A stretch of DNA of 64,000 bases from Gigaspora margarita (taxonomy: Eukaryota > Glomeromycota > Glomeromycetes > Diversisporales > Gigasporaceae): the NCBI GenBank assembly GCA_009809945.1, contig WTPW01000496.1, forward strand, positions 104,743-168,742, given 5' to 3'. Below are positions 34,473-45,075 of the stretch, in pieces. The position numbers were made by a program, and so were the translations under genes. Under the pieces are notes generated by a model. It had not been told where the DNA came from and did not search any database. It saw nothing but the letters and a program-made list of their open reading frames with translations. Position 1 is the stretch's first letter. Every line of letters begins with the position of its first letter.

Positions 34473-35528
34473 TTCAGTCATTCGATTTGTCACACAATAT
34501 TAAATATAAATTTTGTCTATATAAAATTTTAAAAAAAATTGTATATAAAATTACTATAAACTTTGAAGCAATGATGTTTTTCAACCTACATATTAATTTA
34601 AAATTAAATTTCACGATTATATAGAGCAAAAGGAGGCGAATAAAAAAACCTTTGCTGCCAAGCCACAGTTTTGCCATTTTTGCACAAAACAAAAACGTAA
34701 CTTTGCCAAAAACAATATTTTTTGATTTTAAGATGAGAACTATATATAAAATTATGCTCTGAACAACTTTACTTAGTCAGTGGAAGTGGGTTACCTTGTA
34801 AGAAAAATGGGTTATCTATGTACTAAAGTTAAAATTTATTATTTTTCATTATTGAACTTTTTTCTTATTAGGTAACCTACTTTGGGCTCTTAAGCAAAGT
34901 TGTTCAGCACGTAATTTTATATTATATTTGAAGTTGAAACATGCTTTCCAGATGTTTTCTAAGTGAAAAATGGGGTTAAAGTTAGAAAAAAATTTTTTCT
35001 AAAAAAATTTTTTAGAAAAAAATTTTTTTTTAACTTTAACCCCATTTTTGCTTAGAAAACATCTGAAAAGCATATTTCAATCTCAAATATAATATAAAAT
35101 TACGTGCCGAACAACTTTGCTTAAGAGCCCAAAGTAGGTTACCTAATAAGAAAAAAAGTTCAATAATGAAAAATAATAAATTTTAACTTTAGTACATAGA
35201 TAACCCATTTTTCTTACAAGGTAACCCACTTCTGCTGACTAAATAAAGTTGTTCAGAGTATGATTTTACATATGGTTCTCATCTTAAAATTAAAAATATT
35301 GGTATTTGGCAAAGTTATGTTTCGTTTTGTGCAAAAATAGCAGAACTGTGACTTGGCAGCAAAGGTTTTTTTATTTGCCTCCTTTTGCTCTATGTAATCG
35401 CGAAATTTAATTTTAAATTAATATGTAGGTTGAAAAACATCATTGCTTCAAAGTTTATAGTAATTTTATATGTTATTTTTTAAAATTTCATATAGATGAA
35501 ATTTACATGTAACAAATCAGATGACTGA
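34473..35528. repeat. Foldback element, 1.06 kb, about 500-bp arms
   Basis: A long near-perfect inverted repeat centred near 35003. Matching blocks include GGCAGCAAAGGTTTTTTTAT with its complement, GGTTACCTTGTAAGAAAAAT with its complement, and CCCATTTTTGCTTAGAAAAC with its complement. Outer ends share CAGTCAT..GATTTGT. The centre is TTTTTTCTAAAAAAATTTTT. The minus ORF at 34474-34692 is simply arm sequence. No clear TSD. Confidence 0.8.
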
Positions 35529-35898
35529 TATATAGTACGTTATAATTTTGGCTATCATTAAGCCAAAGAAAGGTATGTAATGATAGTCATGATAATCACA
35601 AAATGCAATTTGATCACTAGATACTATATAACTATTTGTATTAACATTTCTAAATGATCTATTCATTTATTTTTGGTTTAGCACGATAACATTGCATAGC
35701 AGTTGTGCAGCTATCTATATCTAACTATCACAAGTTTTTACCTGTTTACTATATTAACAACCGGTTTATCTGATTTAAAATTTGATAGGATGCCATATAT
35801 ATAGCACTATATATGATTTATGGCACTATATATAATATACAATACTATATATAGTATACAGTATATATTATCTTATATGTCACCTTATATACTATATC

Positions 35899-36182
35899 AG
35901 GACCCCAGAAACTTATATTAGATGTTCCCGTCATGTATACTAGGTAAAGTTCATATAGAAAATTTTCTGATGTTACTGGCTAAGGCATAGGTAAAGTTAT
36001 TAGTAGGGGAATGAAAATCTTACCAAAAAAGAAAATAGCATACAAAAAATATGCACACTCATGTGATTTGGTTTTCTTTTACAGTAATGACCTTCATTTT
36101 TAGCCAATCAGCTTGCGAGTAATAAAATGATAAAATTGGCTCCATTTTGCCGAGAACATCTAATATAAGTTTCCGGGGTCCT
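35899..36182. mobile_element. MITE with AGGACCCC termini and 8-bp TSD
   Basis: A 284-bp element with perfect TSD ACTATATC (35891-35898 and 36183-36190). Inverted repeats are AGGACCCCAGAAACTTATAT and the complement ending TTTCCGGGGTCCT. A similar terminus occurs at 63776. hAT- or P-like by TSD length. Confidence 0.8.
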
Positions 36183-36613
36183 ACTATATCAAAAGTGACA
36201 TATACTATAATATTTGTTATAGTGGTAAACCTTTAATCTGATGAATATCCCCACCTCTATGAATAACCCAATCAGATTCCAAATTTGTACAGAACACTTC
36301 ACATGCTACATAATCATGTACTATGTTTCTGGTATATAATAATTATAATTAATTAGTTGCAACTATAGTTAGCAACTAATCGATTAAAAAATTTATCAAC
36401 TTGGAACACTACCTAGATTATAACAATTTCTAACCAGCAACTTATATAGGTTACCTGTTCTGGGTCAGAACATTAGATACAGTCTATTTTCTAATCTTTT
36501 GAAATTTTATAGGTTTCCTGCTTGCAGTTGGACTACTTGAATGGGCCATAATTAATTTAGATCAGCTATCTACTTACAGATGACCTGGGTAATACTTATC
36601 TAGATCAGAATAC

Positions 36614-37277
36614 TATCCCTTAAACCGTACAGTTTTAGCAGGCAAATTTGCCTGCTTAAATTTTATAAATTCATATCTGATCTATTTTTTAAAAAATAAA
36701 ATATTTTAAAAATTTTTTTTTTAAATAAAAACTTTGATTATATACTATTTAAAACTTCTTTTTATTTGCTTAATATTTATAAAAAATTTGAAGTTGTTTA
36801 TAAAAGAAAAATTTATAATTTTTTAAAAAAATTTTAATTTTAAAAATTTTTTCTGTTTTTTTAGTTTTACTTAATAAAAATATAAGATTAATCCCCCTAT
36901 TACCTTAATCCAAAATTGTAGACAATTTAAAATTACATTACTTTTATTATTAAAACTTTTATAACTTATTAAGCAAAATTTGAACTTTACTTAGTAGTAA
37001 CTACAAAATTTCTCTTCGGGAACATATAAAATTTTAAGAAACTTTTTAAAATTTTAATAGAAAAACTAAAAAATAAGTTTTATTAAAAATGTAATATCTT
37101 TATCAAAATTAAAAATAGAATGATAAAATTTAAATATATTATATATAAAAGGAATATCTTTAATTTTATTCAATAAATAGGGGGGGTCAAGCTTAAATAA
37201 ATTTTAAGAAAACTCAAAAAAACTTTTTAAAAATAATTTTAGCAGGCAAATTTGCCTGCTATACGGTTTAAGGGATA
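36614..37277. mobile_element. Element with TATCCCTTAAACCGTA ends and 18-bp palindromes
   Basis: A 664-bp element. The terminal inverted repeat TATCCCTTAAACCGTA is followed on both sides by the self-complementary GCAGGCAAATTTGCCTGC (36638-36655 and 37242-37259). The interior is A/T runs without ORFs. Related termini bound 5458-7400. No TSD was identified. Confidence 0.75.
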
Positions 37278-37768
37278 AAATATTTACTATTTTATGCATG
37301 TTGAATTGGGTTTTGGACTTTTAAACCAGACTCAAACTTTCAAACCAGACTCAGACCAGACTCAAACCAAGCCAAAAGTTTGATATTTGGACTCAGACTA
37401 GACTGAGTTGTAAAATAGTTTGAGTTTGAGTTTGGTTCGAAATTCAAACTGAACTCAGACTTGCCTAAAGTTAGCCTCAGTCTGGATCTATCAGAGCTCT
37501 AATTATAATGAACCTAAAATTGTTTAATTCTAATCACAGGATCCAAAGATCATTATAGATTTGTGTTATTTTTAATATATTATATTAAAATAACACAAAT
37601 CTATAATAATCTCTAGATTTTGTAATCAGAATTTAATGATTTTAGGTTCATTAGAATTGTTTTATTGAGATAAGTATTTTGGTAGTAAACTTATTCAAAA
37701 CAGATCACTGGTTCAAGAGTTATTTAATATTAAAGTTTACAAGATCTTTAATAATAATTTTTAATATA

Positions 37769-37985
37769 CTATAAAGTCCTGAATATAAGCAACCCTCTAA
37801 GCCATCCATTTTGGCTAAATTTTTAAAGGGTTGCAAAATGCTCAATTCTATTAGCCTATCTTAATAAAATTTATTCTATATTTAACTATTTTAAAGAGTT
37901 GCTTAATTTATTTTTCTAGTATTTTGGTCTCAAAATATAGAGAGTTGCTTATATTCAGAGGTTGCATATATTCAGAACTTTATAG
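37769..37985. mobile_element. TA/TATA-target MITE in foldback arm
   Basis: A 217-bp element with inverted ends CTATAAAGTCCTGAATATAA and the complement ending AACTTTATAG. TATA flanks both sides (37765-37768, 37986-37989). Joining the flanks restores foldback-arm sequence. Confidence 0.68.
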
Positions 37986-38146
37986 TATACGAAAATTATA
38001 TAATTAAAGCAATACAAATCTATAACGATCTTGGAACTCTGCAATTGGATTTTGGTGATTTTAGGCTCATTAGAATCATCCCATTAAGCTAAATATTTTG
38101 GTAGTAAAATTATCTAAAATGGATTATTGGTTCAAAAGTTATTTAA

Positions 38147-38482
38147 TTCATGATTTGTATACCAACCAGTGAAAATATATAGTAAAATGTAAGGTTAATT
38201 AATTAGTGTTTTTTTCAAATTTCAGGAATCTGGTCTTATATAGTTGTGAAATGTTTTTAATAATATCTTGTGATCTACTAGGCCTATTTTAATAATTTTA
38301 CTACCGTTAGAATTGCAAGAATGTGCTCTACAACTTTCATTTAGTGGAGAAGAAAGATTAGCTTAGTAAAAAAAAGTCGCTATTGTTCTAACAGTACCAG
38401 ATTCCTAAAATTTGAAAAAATACCAATTAATTAACCATACATTTTACTATATATTTCCACTAGTTGGTATACAGATCACGAA
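38147..38482. mobile_element. TTAA-target MITE, piggyBac-like
   Basis: A 336-bp element with roughly 100-bp inverted arms starting TTCATGATTTGTATACC, opposite the complement of TTCGTGATCTGTATACC. TTAA is duplicated on both sides (38143-38146, 38483-38486). Removing the element with one TTAA restores GTTATTTAATATTAAAG, which is present uninterrupted near 37722. TTAA targets are typical of piggyBac. Confidence 0.78.
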
Positions 38483-38815
38483 TTAATATTAAAGTTTAAA
38501 AATTTTTAAATTTTTAATAATCTTAGCCAATTAAAAGTTATCTGCTATTAGGATCTAATAATTTTCTAATTCTTCTCCCTATTCTAAAAATCAGATGATA
38601 AATAGTACTCCTCTTACAGGTCATAAAATATAACCAACTTAGTCTTTTTTAAGATTTTTTATACTTTTTTTCATATAGCATAAGGTAAAAATAGGTATTG
38701 TGGCAAAGTTAAAGAGAATTTTTGGTATAATTTGGTTTTATTGGTCCAAATTGAATAATTTTGGTACTATTTGATTCATTTCAATAAGACAAATCAAATA
38801 GTATCAAAAATTTTT

Positions 38816-39199
38816 GCGGCGGGCCCATCAAACAAGCTAGCCATAAAAATAAAACTTGAAGAGATAAAAGAAGATCAATGTAAAAAAGAATGGGTCCTAG
38901 CTGCAAAAGAAGCTAACCAATGCGATATAAGTCAAGTAGTAGAAAAGAAACAGGAGAAGATCCGCACAGAGCATTGGATACAAGATTCACAAAACATATT
39001 AAGAGAAACAATTGTAAGAAAATATGAGGGTTGTAAGTATAACAAAAGTGAACAAAACCAAGTATGCGAGGAGTGGACCCAAAGAAATGAAATAATAGGA
39101 GTTCTGCCTACCAAACCACTCCCAAACGGCAAAAGAAAATTGGATATAGACCTAGGTACAGTTCTGAGATGGGAAAAAAAGAGAAACGAACGAAAATAG
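38816..39199 (+). pseudogene. LINE ORF2 segment preceding RNase H
   Basis: The linker region between reverse transcriptase and RNase H. Its KKEWVLAAKEANQCDISQVV section aligns with KKEWVLMKDKENKIDIHRVV of the long LINE (about 57016-57075), confirming kinship. The frame starts inside the element, is truncated at the 5' end and ends at a stop at 39199. The following RNase H is in another frame. Confidence 0.75.
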
Positions 39200-39305
39200 A
39201 GAAGTAGAACTCCCACAGAAATTGGAGGAGGTACAAGAGTTAGGAATAGAAATTATTAGAAATCAAAAGCTTAGTTTAGAATTAGAAGAATTAATGATTA
39301 GAAAA

Positions 39306-40758
39306 TACAAAAAAAATAGATTAGAAAATAGAGAAAATTTTGGTTTATACGGATGGCTCCCTGGTTAGAACATCAACAGAGAAGGGAGGAATGGATAGAA
39401 TGGGAGCAAGTTGGGTTCAAGTAGGTTTAAACAAAGAGGAAATTCTAGATACAGGCTATGTGGGTACTTAGGAATGGCCATCATCTACCAAACCGGAGCT
39501 AATAGCAATTTGGTTAGCCTTATTAATGGCAATGGAGAGAACTAAAGTTCAGATTAACACAGATAGCGAGATCGCAATAAGCAATATAGATGCCGGTAAT
39601 AAAGATCACACAAGCAGGTTTTGGCTAAGACAGAAGAACCAAAACATAACACGAAGCATCCATAAATTAGTAAGATTAAAGGAAATACATCTTTCTCTAG
39701 TCAAAGTCAAGGGCCACAGTGGGATTTTATGGAATGAGATAGCAGATCACTTAGCTAGGCAAGGTTCAGAATTATTAGACCAACGAAGTTGCATTACTTC
39801 ATTACTCCCAGTTCAAAGTGTAGAAATGTACTGGAAGGACAAGAAGGTTGAACAACCGAGAGATGACTTTGTCAAAGTCCTAATAAACCTTAAAGTAGGC
39901 TTAGAGTGGTGCCTATCAGAATCAGTTTTCAAAGAAGAACCACAAGATGAAAAACTAAAATTCAAATGGACACTTTTGTGGAACAGAATTAAAAGACAGA
40001 ATGGGATAAGATGTACTTCAACAAGAAAGAATAGGAGGCTAGGCGGTCTCTTCAAATGCCTCCAAGAGAAATTACCAGTTTTAAAAACTTTGGCAAAATG
40101 GCGCGAAGACTTATACAAGGAAAGTAAATGTATAAGCTGCAAGGACAGAAAGGAAGAAAACCAAGACCATTTATCAGAATGTCCTAAATATGAAGCGCTA
40201 TGGTATGATCTAGAAGAAACAGTAATTCAAGCCGCATGGACAGGAGTTTCCGCTAAACTTTAGCGAACAAGTAACACAGAACAGCTTAAGATAGCATTCT
40301 GGGGCAAAACACAGGACGAGAAAATAAATACAAGAAGGGGTCTGGTTAAAGGACTAGTAAGAAAAAGCGCATACATGAAGGTCCTAGAAGCTCTAGAAAG
40401 GAAAGTAAAGGAGGCTGCATCCTTCTGTGACACAGCAAGTGTTGTGGCTTAGAACATTTTTTATGAAGAAATCTGGAGAACGCGATGCGAGATCTTTATA
40501 GAATGGGAGAAAAGTAATGGAATCGCTAAAAGGAACAAGATAGCGAAAAAAGAGAAAAAGAAAAAAAGATCAAAGAAGTATAAGAAAAAGGACAAGGGAA
40601 AAGAAGTCGTATTAGAAGCAAAAAGAGAGAAAACACGACTCCGCCAGAAGTTGAAGAAAAAGAAAACAGAGGAAAAGTGTAAAAAAGACGACCTATGGGA
40701 GAACGCAGTAGAGATGTTAATAATAAAAGGAGAAAAGCTATTTTGGTATGGCTTATAG
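39306..40758 (+). pseudogene. LINE ORF2 C-terminus: RNase H and zinc knuckle
   Basis: An RNase H domain with its acidic residues in order: YTDGS (39346-39360), PELIAI (about 39490), NTDSEIAI (about 39560) and GHSGILWNEIADHLA (about 39713-39757). A Cys/His cluster CISC..H..C (about 40129-40182) follows, then a Lys-rich tail ending GEKLFWYGL. In-frame stops at 39469, 40261 and about 40450 break it. The last replaces the Trp of AWNYFHEIIW in the sister copy. RNase H would remove the RNA strand during target-primed reverse transcription. This copy is inactive. Confidence 0.85.
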
Positions 40759-40966
40759 GCGAGTCGGGCATGCCTTCTATTTGAACCAAGGTTCAAATAG
40801 TGCGGCAGGTCGCACCTGGGTACCCTAATGATAGCTGGGTGATGTCAAACTTAGATATTAAGTAATTATTTGTATAGTCTTAGATAGTACAATTCTCTTA
40901 ATAAAAGTAATGGCGAGACTGCCTAAATTTAAAAAAAAAAAAAAAAAAAAAGTATCAAAAATTTTT

Positions 40967-41700
40967 CAATTTGGATTACAAAATTGCAAGTTATTTACAA
41001 TAAGGGCCATGTTATTAATTACCTAATTATTTTTTTATCAGAGGTCTACTCCCCTCCTCCCCTTCTTAATATAGATTTGGTCAGGTTCTATATATAATTT
41101 CAACTTTTTTACCTCTCATCTAGAAAATCACCTAATTTTTGTCACTTTCCTAATATGTTATGCAAAATTGAATATGTGTATTGGGTGAATTTATTATAAG
41201 TTATGATTTGTTAGTTCAAACTAAATGATTTATACCATTCAAATCATTTTATTGAAACAATTCAAATAGTACAAAAATTATTTGATTTTGATTACTATAT
41301 TATGAAATATTGGTATTAAAATAGTGTCTAAAAATAATGTATTGATTTTTTTAAAAAAATTAATTTACAATATTCAAATACCAATATCTTATGACCTAGT
41401 AATTGAAATCAACCAATTTTTGTACTATTCAAATTATCTTGATGAGATGATTTGAATGGTATAAAAATTATTAAGTTTGGACTGACAGATCATAATTTAT
41501 AATAGATTCACCACAATACCTATATTCACTACAATAATCACACTTATCTTATACTTGGTCATATCTTGTGATCTAATAATTGGAATTAAATGATCTTGCT
41601 ACTGTTTCATTAAGATGAATCAAATAGTATAAAAATTATTTAATTCTGACAACTGTGTTACAAGATATCTTCAATTTGCTATAATACTCCACCCTTTAAA
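40967..41700. repeat. GGTACC-hairpin remnants and dispersed 110-bp repeat
   Basis: Contains the resumed hairpin arm after the LINE, a copy of the 110-bp repeat (41015-41150), and three degenerate hairpins (about 41215-41300, 41395-41480, 41568-41655) with ATACCATTCAAAT-type arms. No gene. Confidence 0.6.
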
Positions 41701-41967
41701 TTTTAACTTTATGATATGATGTATAAAATCAGTTATTACTGTTCAAAACAGTTGGTTACATTATTATTTTTATATAAAATTTACTTAATGTTATGTATTA
41801 ATTTTAAACAAGCAAAATAGAATTTTTCTTTATAATAAAATAAAAAAGTTTTTATTTTAACAACTTTAACTTTGCCATAATATCCCACTTTACCTTATGT
41901 ATTTGTTTTTGTACAATTTAAGTTGCTTATATAAAATTCTATATAATTACTTATATAAATTACCCAA

Positions 41968-42025
41968 TAGAAATATGAGCAAGGCCTCACCTTAAAAAAT
42001 AAAATAAATAAAAAAAAAAAAAAAA
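41968..42025 (+). mobile_element. Orphan poly(A)-tailed retroposon 3' end
   Basis: ATATGAGCAAGGCCTCACCTT followed by an A-rich tail, near-identical in layout to the fragment at 23040. Severely truncated LINE 3' end by analogy. Confidence 0.45.
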
Positions 42026-42067
42026 CATAAAATATAATAAACACCTGCACATTAATTTGGGTATATA

Positions 42068-42632
42068 TATTATTTGCAGGTAATACAAACCAAAAAAGTA
42101 ATCCAATTTTGTAAATAAACTAAGTGCGTAAGATAAAAAATTTAGGGTTGGGACCTTAACGTTAAGAGGCTATAGAAACAGAATAATGTTCATTATATTT
42201 AAAATTTCATTCCCAACATTTTTAATTAGTGCACCAAAATCGATTTAAATATGGTGCGCGCAGCCTAGTCGCATCAAATCATATTGATAGTGCTGAAATT
42301 TTTGTCGATCATTTACTTATAAGAATAAATCTGATTGGTTAAATTTTTTATATGTTTTTTATTTTTTTTATATTTGTGCTGAAATTTTTAAAATAGCTTT
42401 TTTTAAAAATTAAAATTTTCTTGATAAAAGTTTTAAAAAGTTTAAAACTAAATACACAGTTGAATAGAGCTTGTCAAATACTACTTAAATATATAAAATT
42501 TTTTTGCAATTCAATTTTACGTTTTATATAAAATATTTGATGTGATTAGGCTGCGCGCACCATACTAGCTTTGCAAAATTTACACACTCCGATCGGCTAT
42601 TTCCTCTTCAAGAATTTGTATTACCTGCACAA
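42068..42632. mobile_element. MITE with a nested GGTGCGCGCAG MITE
   Basis: The outer inverted repeat TTTGCAGGTAATACAAA (42073) pairs with TTTGTATTACCTGCA (42614). Inside, TGGTGCGCGCAGCCTAGTCG (42255) pairs with the complement ending CTGCGCGCACCA (42562), each next to TA. The GC-rich inner ends stand out against the AT background. Confidence 0.65.
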
Positions 42633-43586
42633 ATAAGTGGACGCCGTGCATGGCAATAAATTTTATGCTATCTCCTTATATAAAAAATATACTAGCCAAC
42701 AAATGCTCCGAAAATGTGTTTACTTTAGTACTAAATCTACTACTTTTGGAGACTTTTTTTTTATTATTATGGATATGCGTTATTTTGGGACGCGCATGGG
42801 CGTAATTTCGAAACCATATATGATATTTTTCGGGGGACACGATTTTCGAATTAACGCCCCTACCTGGTATTTCACAACAATATGAAACCAAAAAAAAATT
42901 GTTTATTATCTAATATATCATATTTGAAATAAAAGATATTTAATTATATCATGTGATGCTGTATAATGATAAATAATATTATAAAATTCACCTCTTCTAA
43001 ATGACTAACATTAACAATTTTAATTTTAATTCTGGACACGGATTTACTATTGTTGAAGGCAATTCTTTAATTCATTAGCAAATTTACTTTAATTTTTTTT
43101 TAAAATTTATTTAAAAATTATAAGAACCTAAATATTTTAAGAATTACTAATTAGAAAAAAATTTTTTGTAAATTCTATAAAATCTATATATCTCTATATC
43201 TGCCCATAATGATATAAACCAATTCACCAAAAACTATTTCACCGACAGCAATTTCGCAAACAAAGTTTGCTTAATTGGGGTTGAAGATGGCTGACTTATA
43301 GTTGGTGTTTTTTTAAAAGTAGATCGTCGGCAAAATGGTTGTCAGCGAATTCTATTAGACTCGCCAATAATTGTTAGTCAATTAATTAATTACAATATTA
43401 TTTAATTTTGAAACTGTATATAATAATAGGGAAACCACAAACATTGTAATATGTATAAAAAAATTTTTTGAAAATAAAAGTCAAAGATAAAACCATCATA
43501 TATCACTTTGCATGTATTTTATAATGGTGCTAAATAATGAACCATCATCAGAATATTATCTGATCAAACCAGCAAAAAGATAATAT
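42633..43586. other. Non-coding region downstream of the metallopeptidase gene
   Basis: Contains a local inverted repeat, GGGCGTAATTTCGAAA / TTTTCGAATTAACGCCC (42798-42862). The 82- and 71-codon ORFs on opposite strands over it are mutual shadows of this structure. No gene is supported. Confidence 0.45.
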
Positions 43587-45075
43587 TCATGTAACAAGAG
43601 TGGGCCTATACGGATGTGGATGACGAGGAGTGGCATAACTACAAAATTAAAATATATAGCATAAAATTAAACACTAAACTTAAAATAAAAAATAAGCTTA
43701 AAGATACATTTAAACATACCCAATTGTCTCCATGATTGATCTTAAGAGAGGCCCAATAGGACCGCCAAAAAAATGTCTACCTTTTGACATATCTCTATTC
43801 AAAGTTTCTAACCAATTAATACTATATTTCATCAGAAAATCGCTAGTATTTTCAAAAGTCTTTTGATCCACATGAGATATACTAGAACCACGAATATATG
43901 GTACTAAACTGGTTTCAAGTATGATAGAATGTTTTTTCTTATTATGAGGCAGAAAACCCATCGATTTATCAGTTTGAGCGTTAATAAACATTTGTTTTGC
44001 AATTTGATTGTATTGAGTAGAATTATAAAATTGAGATTCAAAATCAGACTTGTTTTGAAATTTTGCACCAGGTCCACCAGCGAATAAATTTAATTGAGCA
44101 TTAACTTCTGATATATTCTGTCCATTTGAAAGTAGTATTACATATTTATCAAAAACGCTCTCTTTAAACCCATCAAATATTAATGAACTGGAATTTTGTG
44201 ATTCCAAGCGGAAAATTGGTAATGGAAATAAAGCTTTGAGATTTGGTTCGGTATTTATCCAATCATCCCAATTACTAAAGATTCATATAAATATTAACAA
44301 GAACATTATTATTATTTCATAAAATTTTTTTTTTTATAAATCAAATATAGTTAAAATATTTAATTTACCTTTTAAAACCCAATCCGTGAAAATATTCGTG
44401 TAGAATAATTTCAACAAAATCTCTTTGATGTCCTTGAATTGGTTTACCATCGCCTTCAAACCACCAATTAGCTATGGAATTAAAATCAGCCTTAATATCA
44501 TAAGAAGCAAATTGAGGATGTTTTTGTAATTTATATTGTTTTACGAGTGCTTGTGGATAAAATCTTTCGACCCCATCATCATCTCTCATCAACATCTGCC
44601 TAGCTGGTTTGGCACCACCTTTGTTTTTTTTTTTTTAAAAAAAAAAAGTTATACACGTGATTCATTGATTCATTGATTCATTGTACTTTAATGAAAGTCA
44701 GAGATTTAACGACATACCAATGGGAACATCGTTTGGGGAGTTTCCACATACATTGAAGGTTTTGCAAAAATCGATAAATGATGCATTTACAAAGATCGGA
44801 GTATTAAATATGAACACTTTTGAAATCTTCAGACTGGCAATTTCAAATGCGTTCCTTGCTTTACTACAAAGATCAGTATCATTACTGTCACATACGAACT
44901 CTACAATTTGAAGCATATTTTCTTCATGAATATTTTTTCTTCGGTTAATGAGGTCCTTGGAATCACTAGTTACGTATTCACAATCAAAGTAAACCCCATC
45001 TTCAAGACATTGCGCGGATATTTGTGTAATTATTGATAGAAAAATTAGGTAAAAAATACACAACATCTTTAGCAT
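43587..45075 (-). CDS. Secreted HExxH zinc metallopeptidase, four exons
   Basis: Exons on the minus strand: 45075-44718, 44618-44369, 44274-43720 and 43638-43587, giving 404 residues. Donors are GTATGT, GTAAAT and GTATGT, and reading phases join correctly. Residues 1-21 form a hydrophobic signal peptide ending ISAQ. Cysteines in the first 120 residues suggest disulfides, and NES/NGT-type glycosylation sites occur. The zinc site is HEYFHGLGF (His193, Glu194, His197). SSISHVD (His337, Asp339) is a candidate third ligand, as in extracellular zincins with a distant ligand. Family assignment beyond HExxH zincin is uncertain. Without the last splice the protein would end at GYV (43710). Splicing gives a short ATPRHPHPYRPTLVT tail. 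Likely acts outside the cell or in the wall. The substrate is unknown. Confidence 0.82.

Larger units (their letters stand above)
33433..37501. mobile_element. TAG-ended hAT-like element, 4.1 kb, with passengers
   Basis: Termini TAGGGCTTTGA and TCAGAGCTCTA, with 8-bp flanks ATTCTAAT/ATTATAAT (33425-33432 and 37502-37509; 7 of 8). The uninterrupted site ATTCTAATGAACCTAAAAT is seen (reverse strand) in the other arm near 37655. Subterminal AGACTC/AACCTGAACTC motifs fill about 33445-33640 and 37310-37490. Three other elements are nested inside. No transposase is visible. Confidence 0.72.
33036..38617. mobile_element. Foldback element split by multiple nested insertions
   Basis: The arms TAGGAGAGTGCTATTTATCA (33036) and the complement near 38590-38617 (TGATAAATAGTACTCCTCTTA) bound the structure. 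Four internal arm units share TTTTACTACCAAAATATTTA and TTGGTTCAAAAGTTATTTAA. Without the nested elements it is about 0.9-1.2 kb. The paralogous arms act as internal references that confirm the insertion sites of its passengers. No ORF. Confidence 0.65.
38816..40950 (+). mobile_element. 5'-truncated LINE with RNase H
   Basis: A non-LTR retrotransposon 3' part, flanked by a perfect 16-bp TSD AGTATCAAAAATTTTT (38800-38815 and 40951-40966), with a poly(A) of about 20 (40931-40950). It contains the C-terminal portion of the ORF2 polyprotein. Its 3' UTR (AGTGCGGCAGGTCGCACCTG near 40799) matches the long LINE near 58944. It landed in one arm of a GGTACC-type hairpin. Confidence 0.93.

Noticed and set aside
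34474-34692. 72-codon ORF at the edge of a foldback
   Set aside because: Lies entirely in the inverted arm, and the equivalent in the other arm is not open.
40461-40796. Long minus-strand ORFs over the LINE tail
   Set aside because: Antisense shadows of the Lys-rich C-terminus of LINE ORF2.
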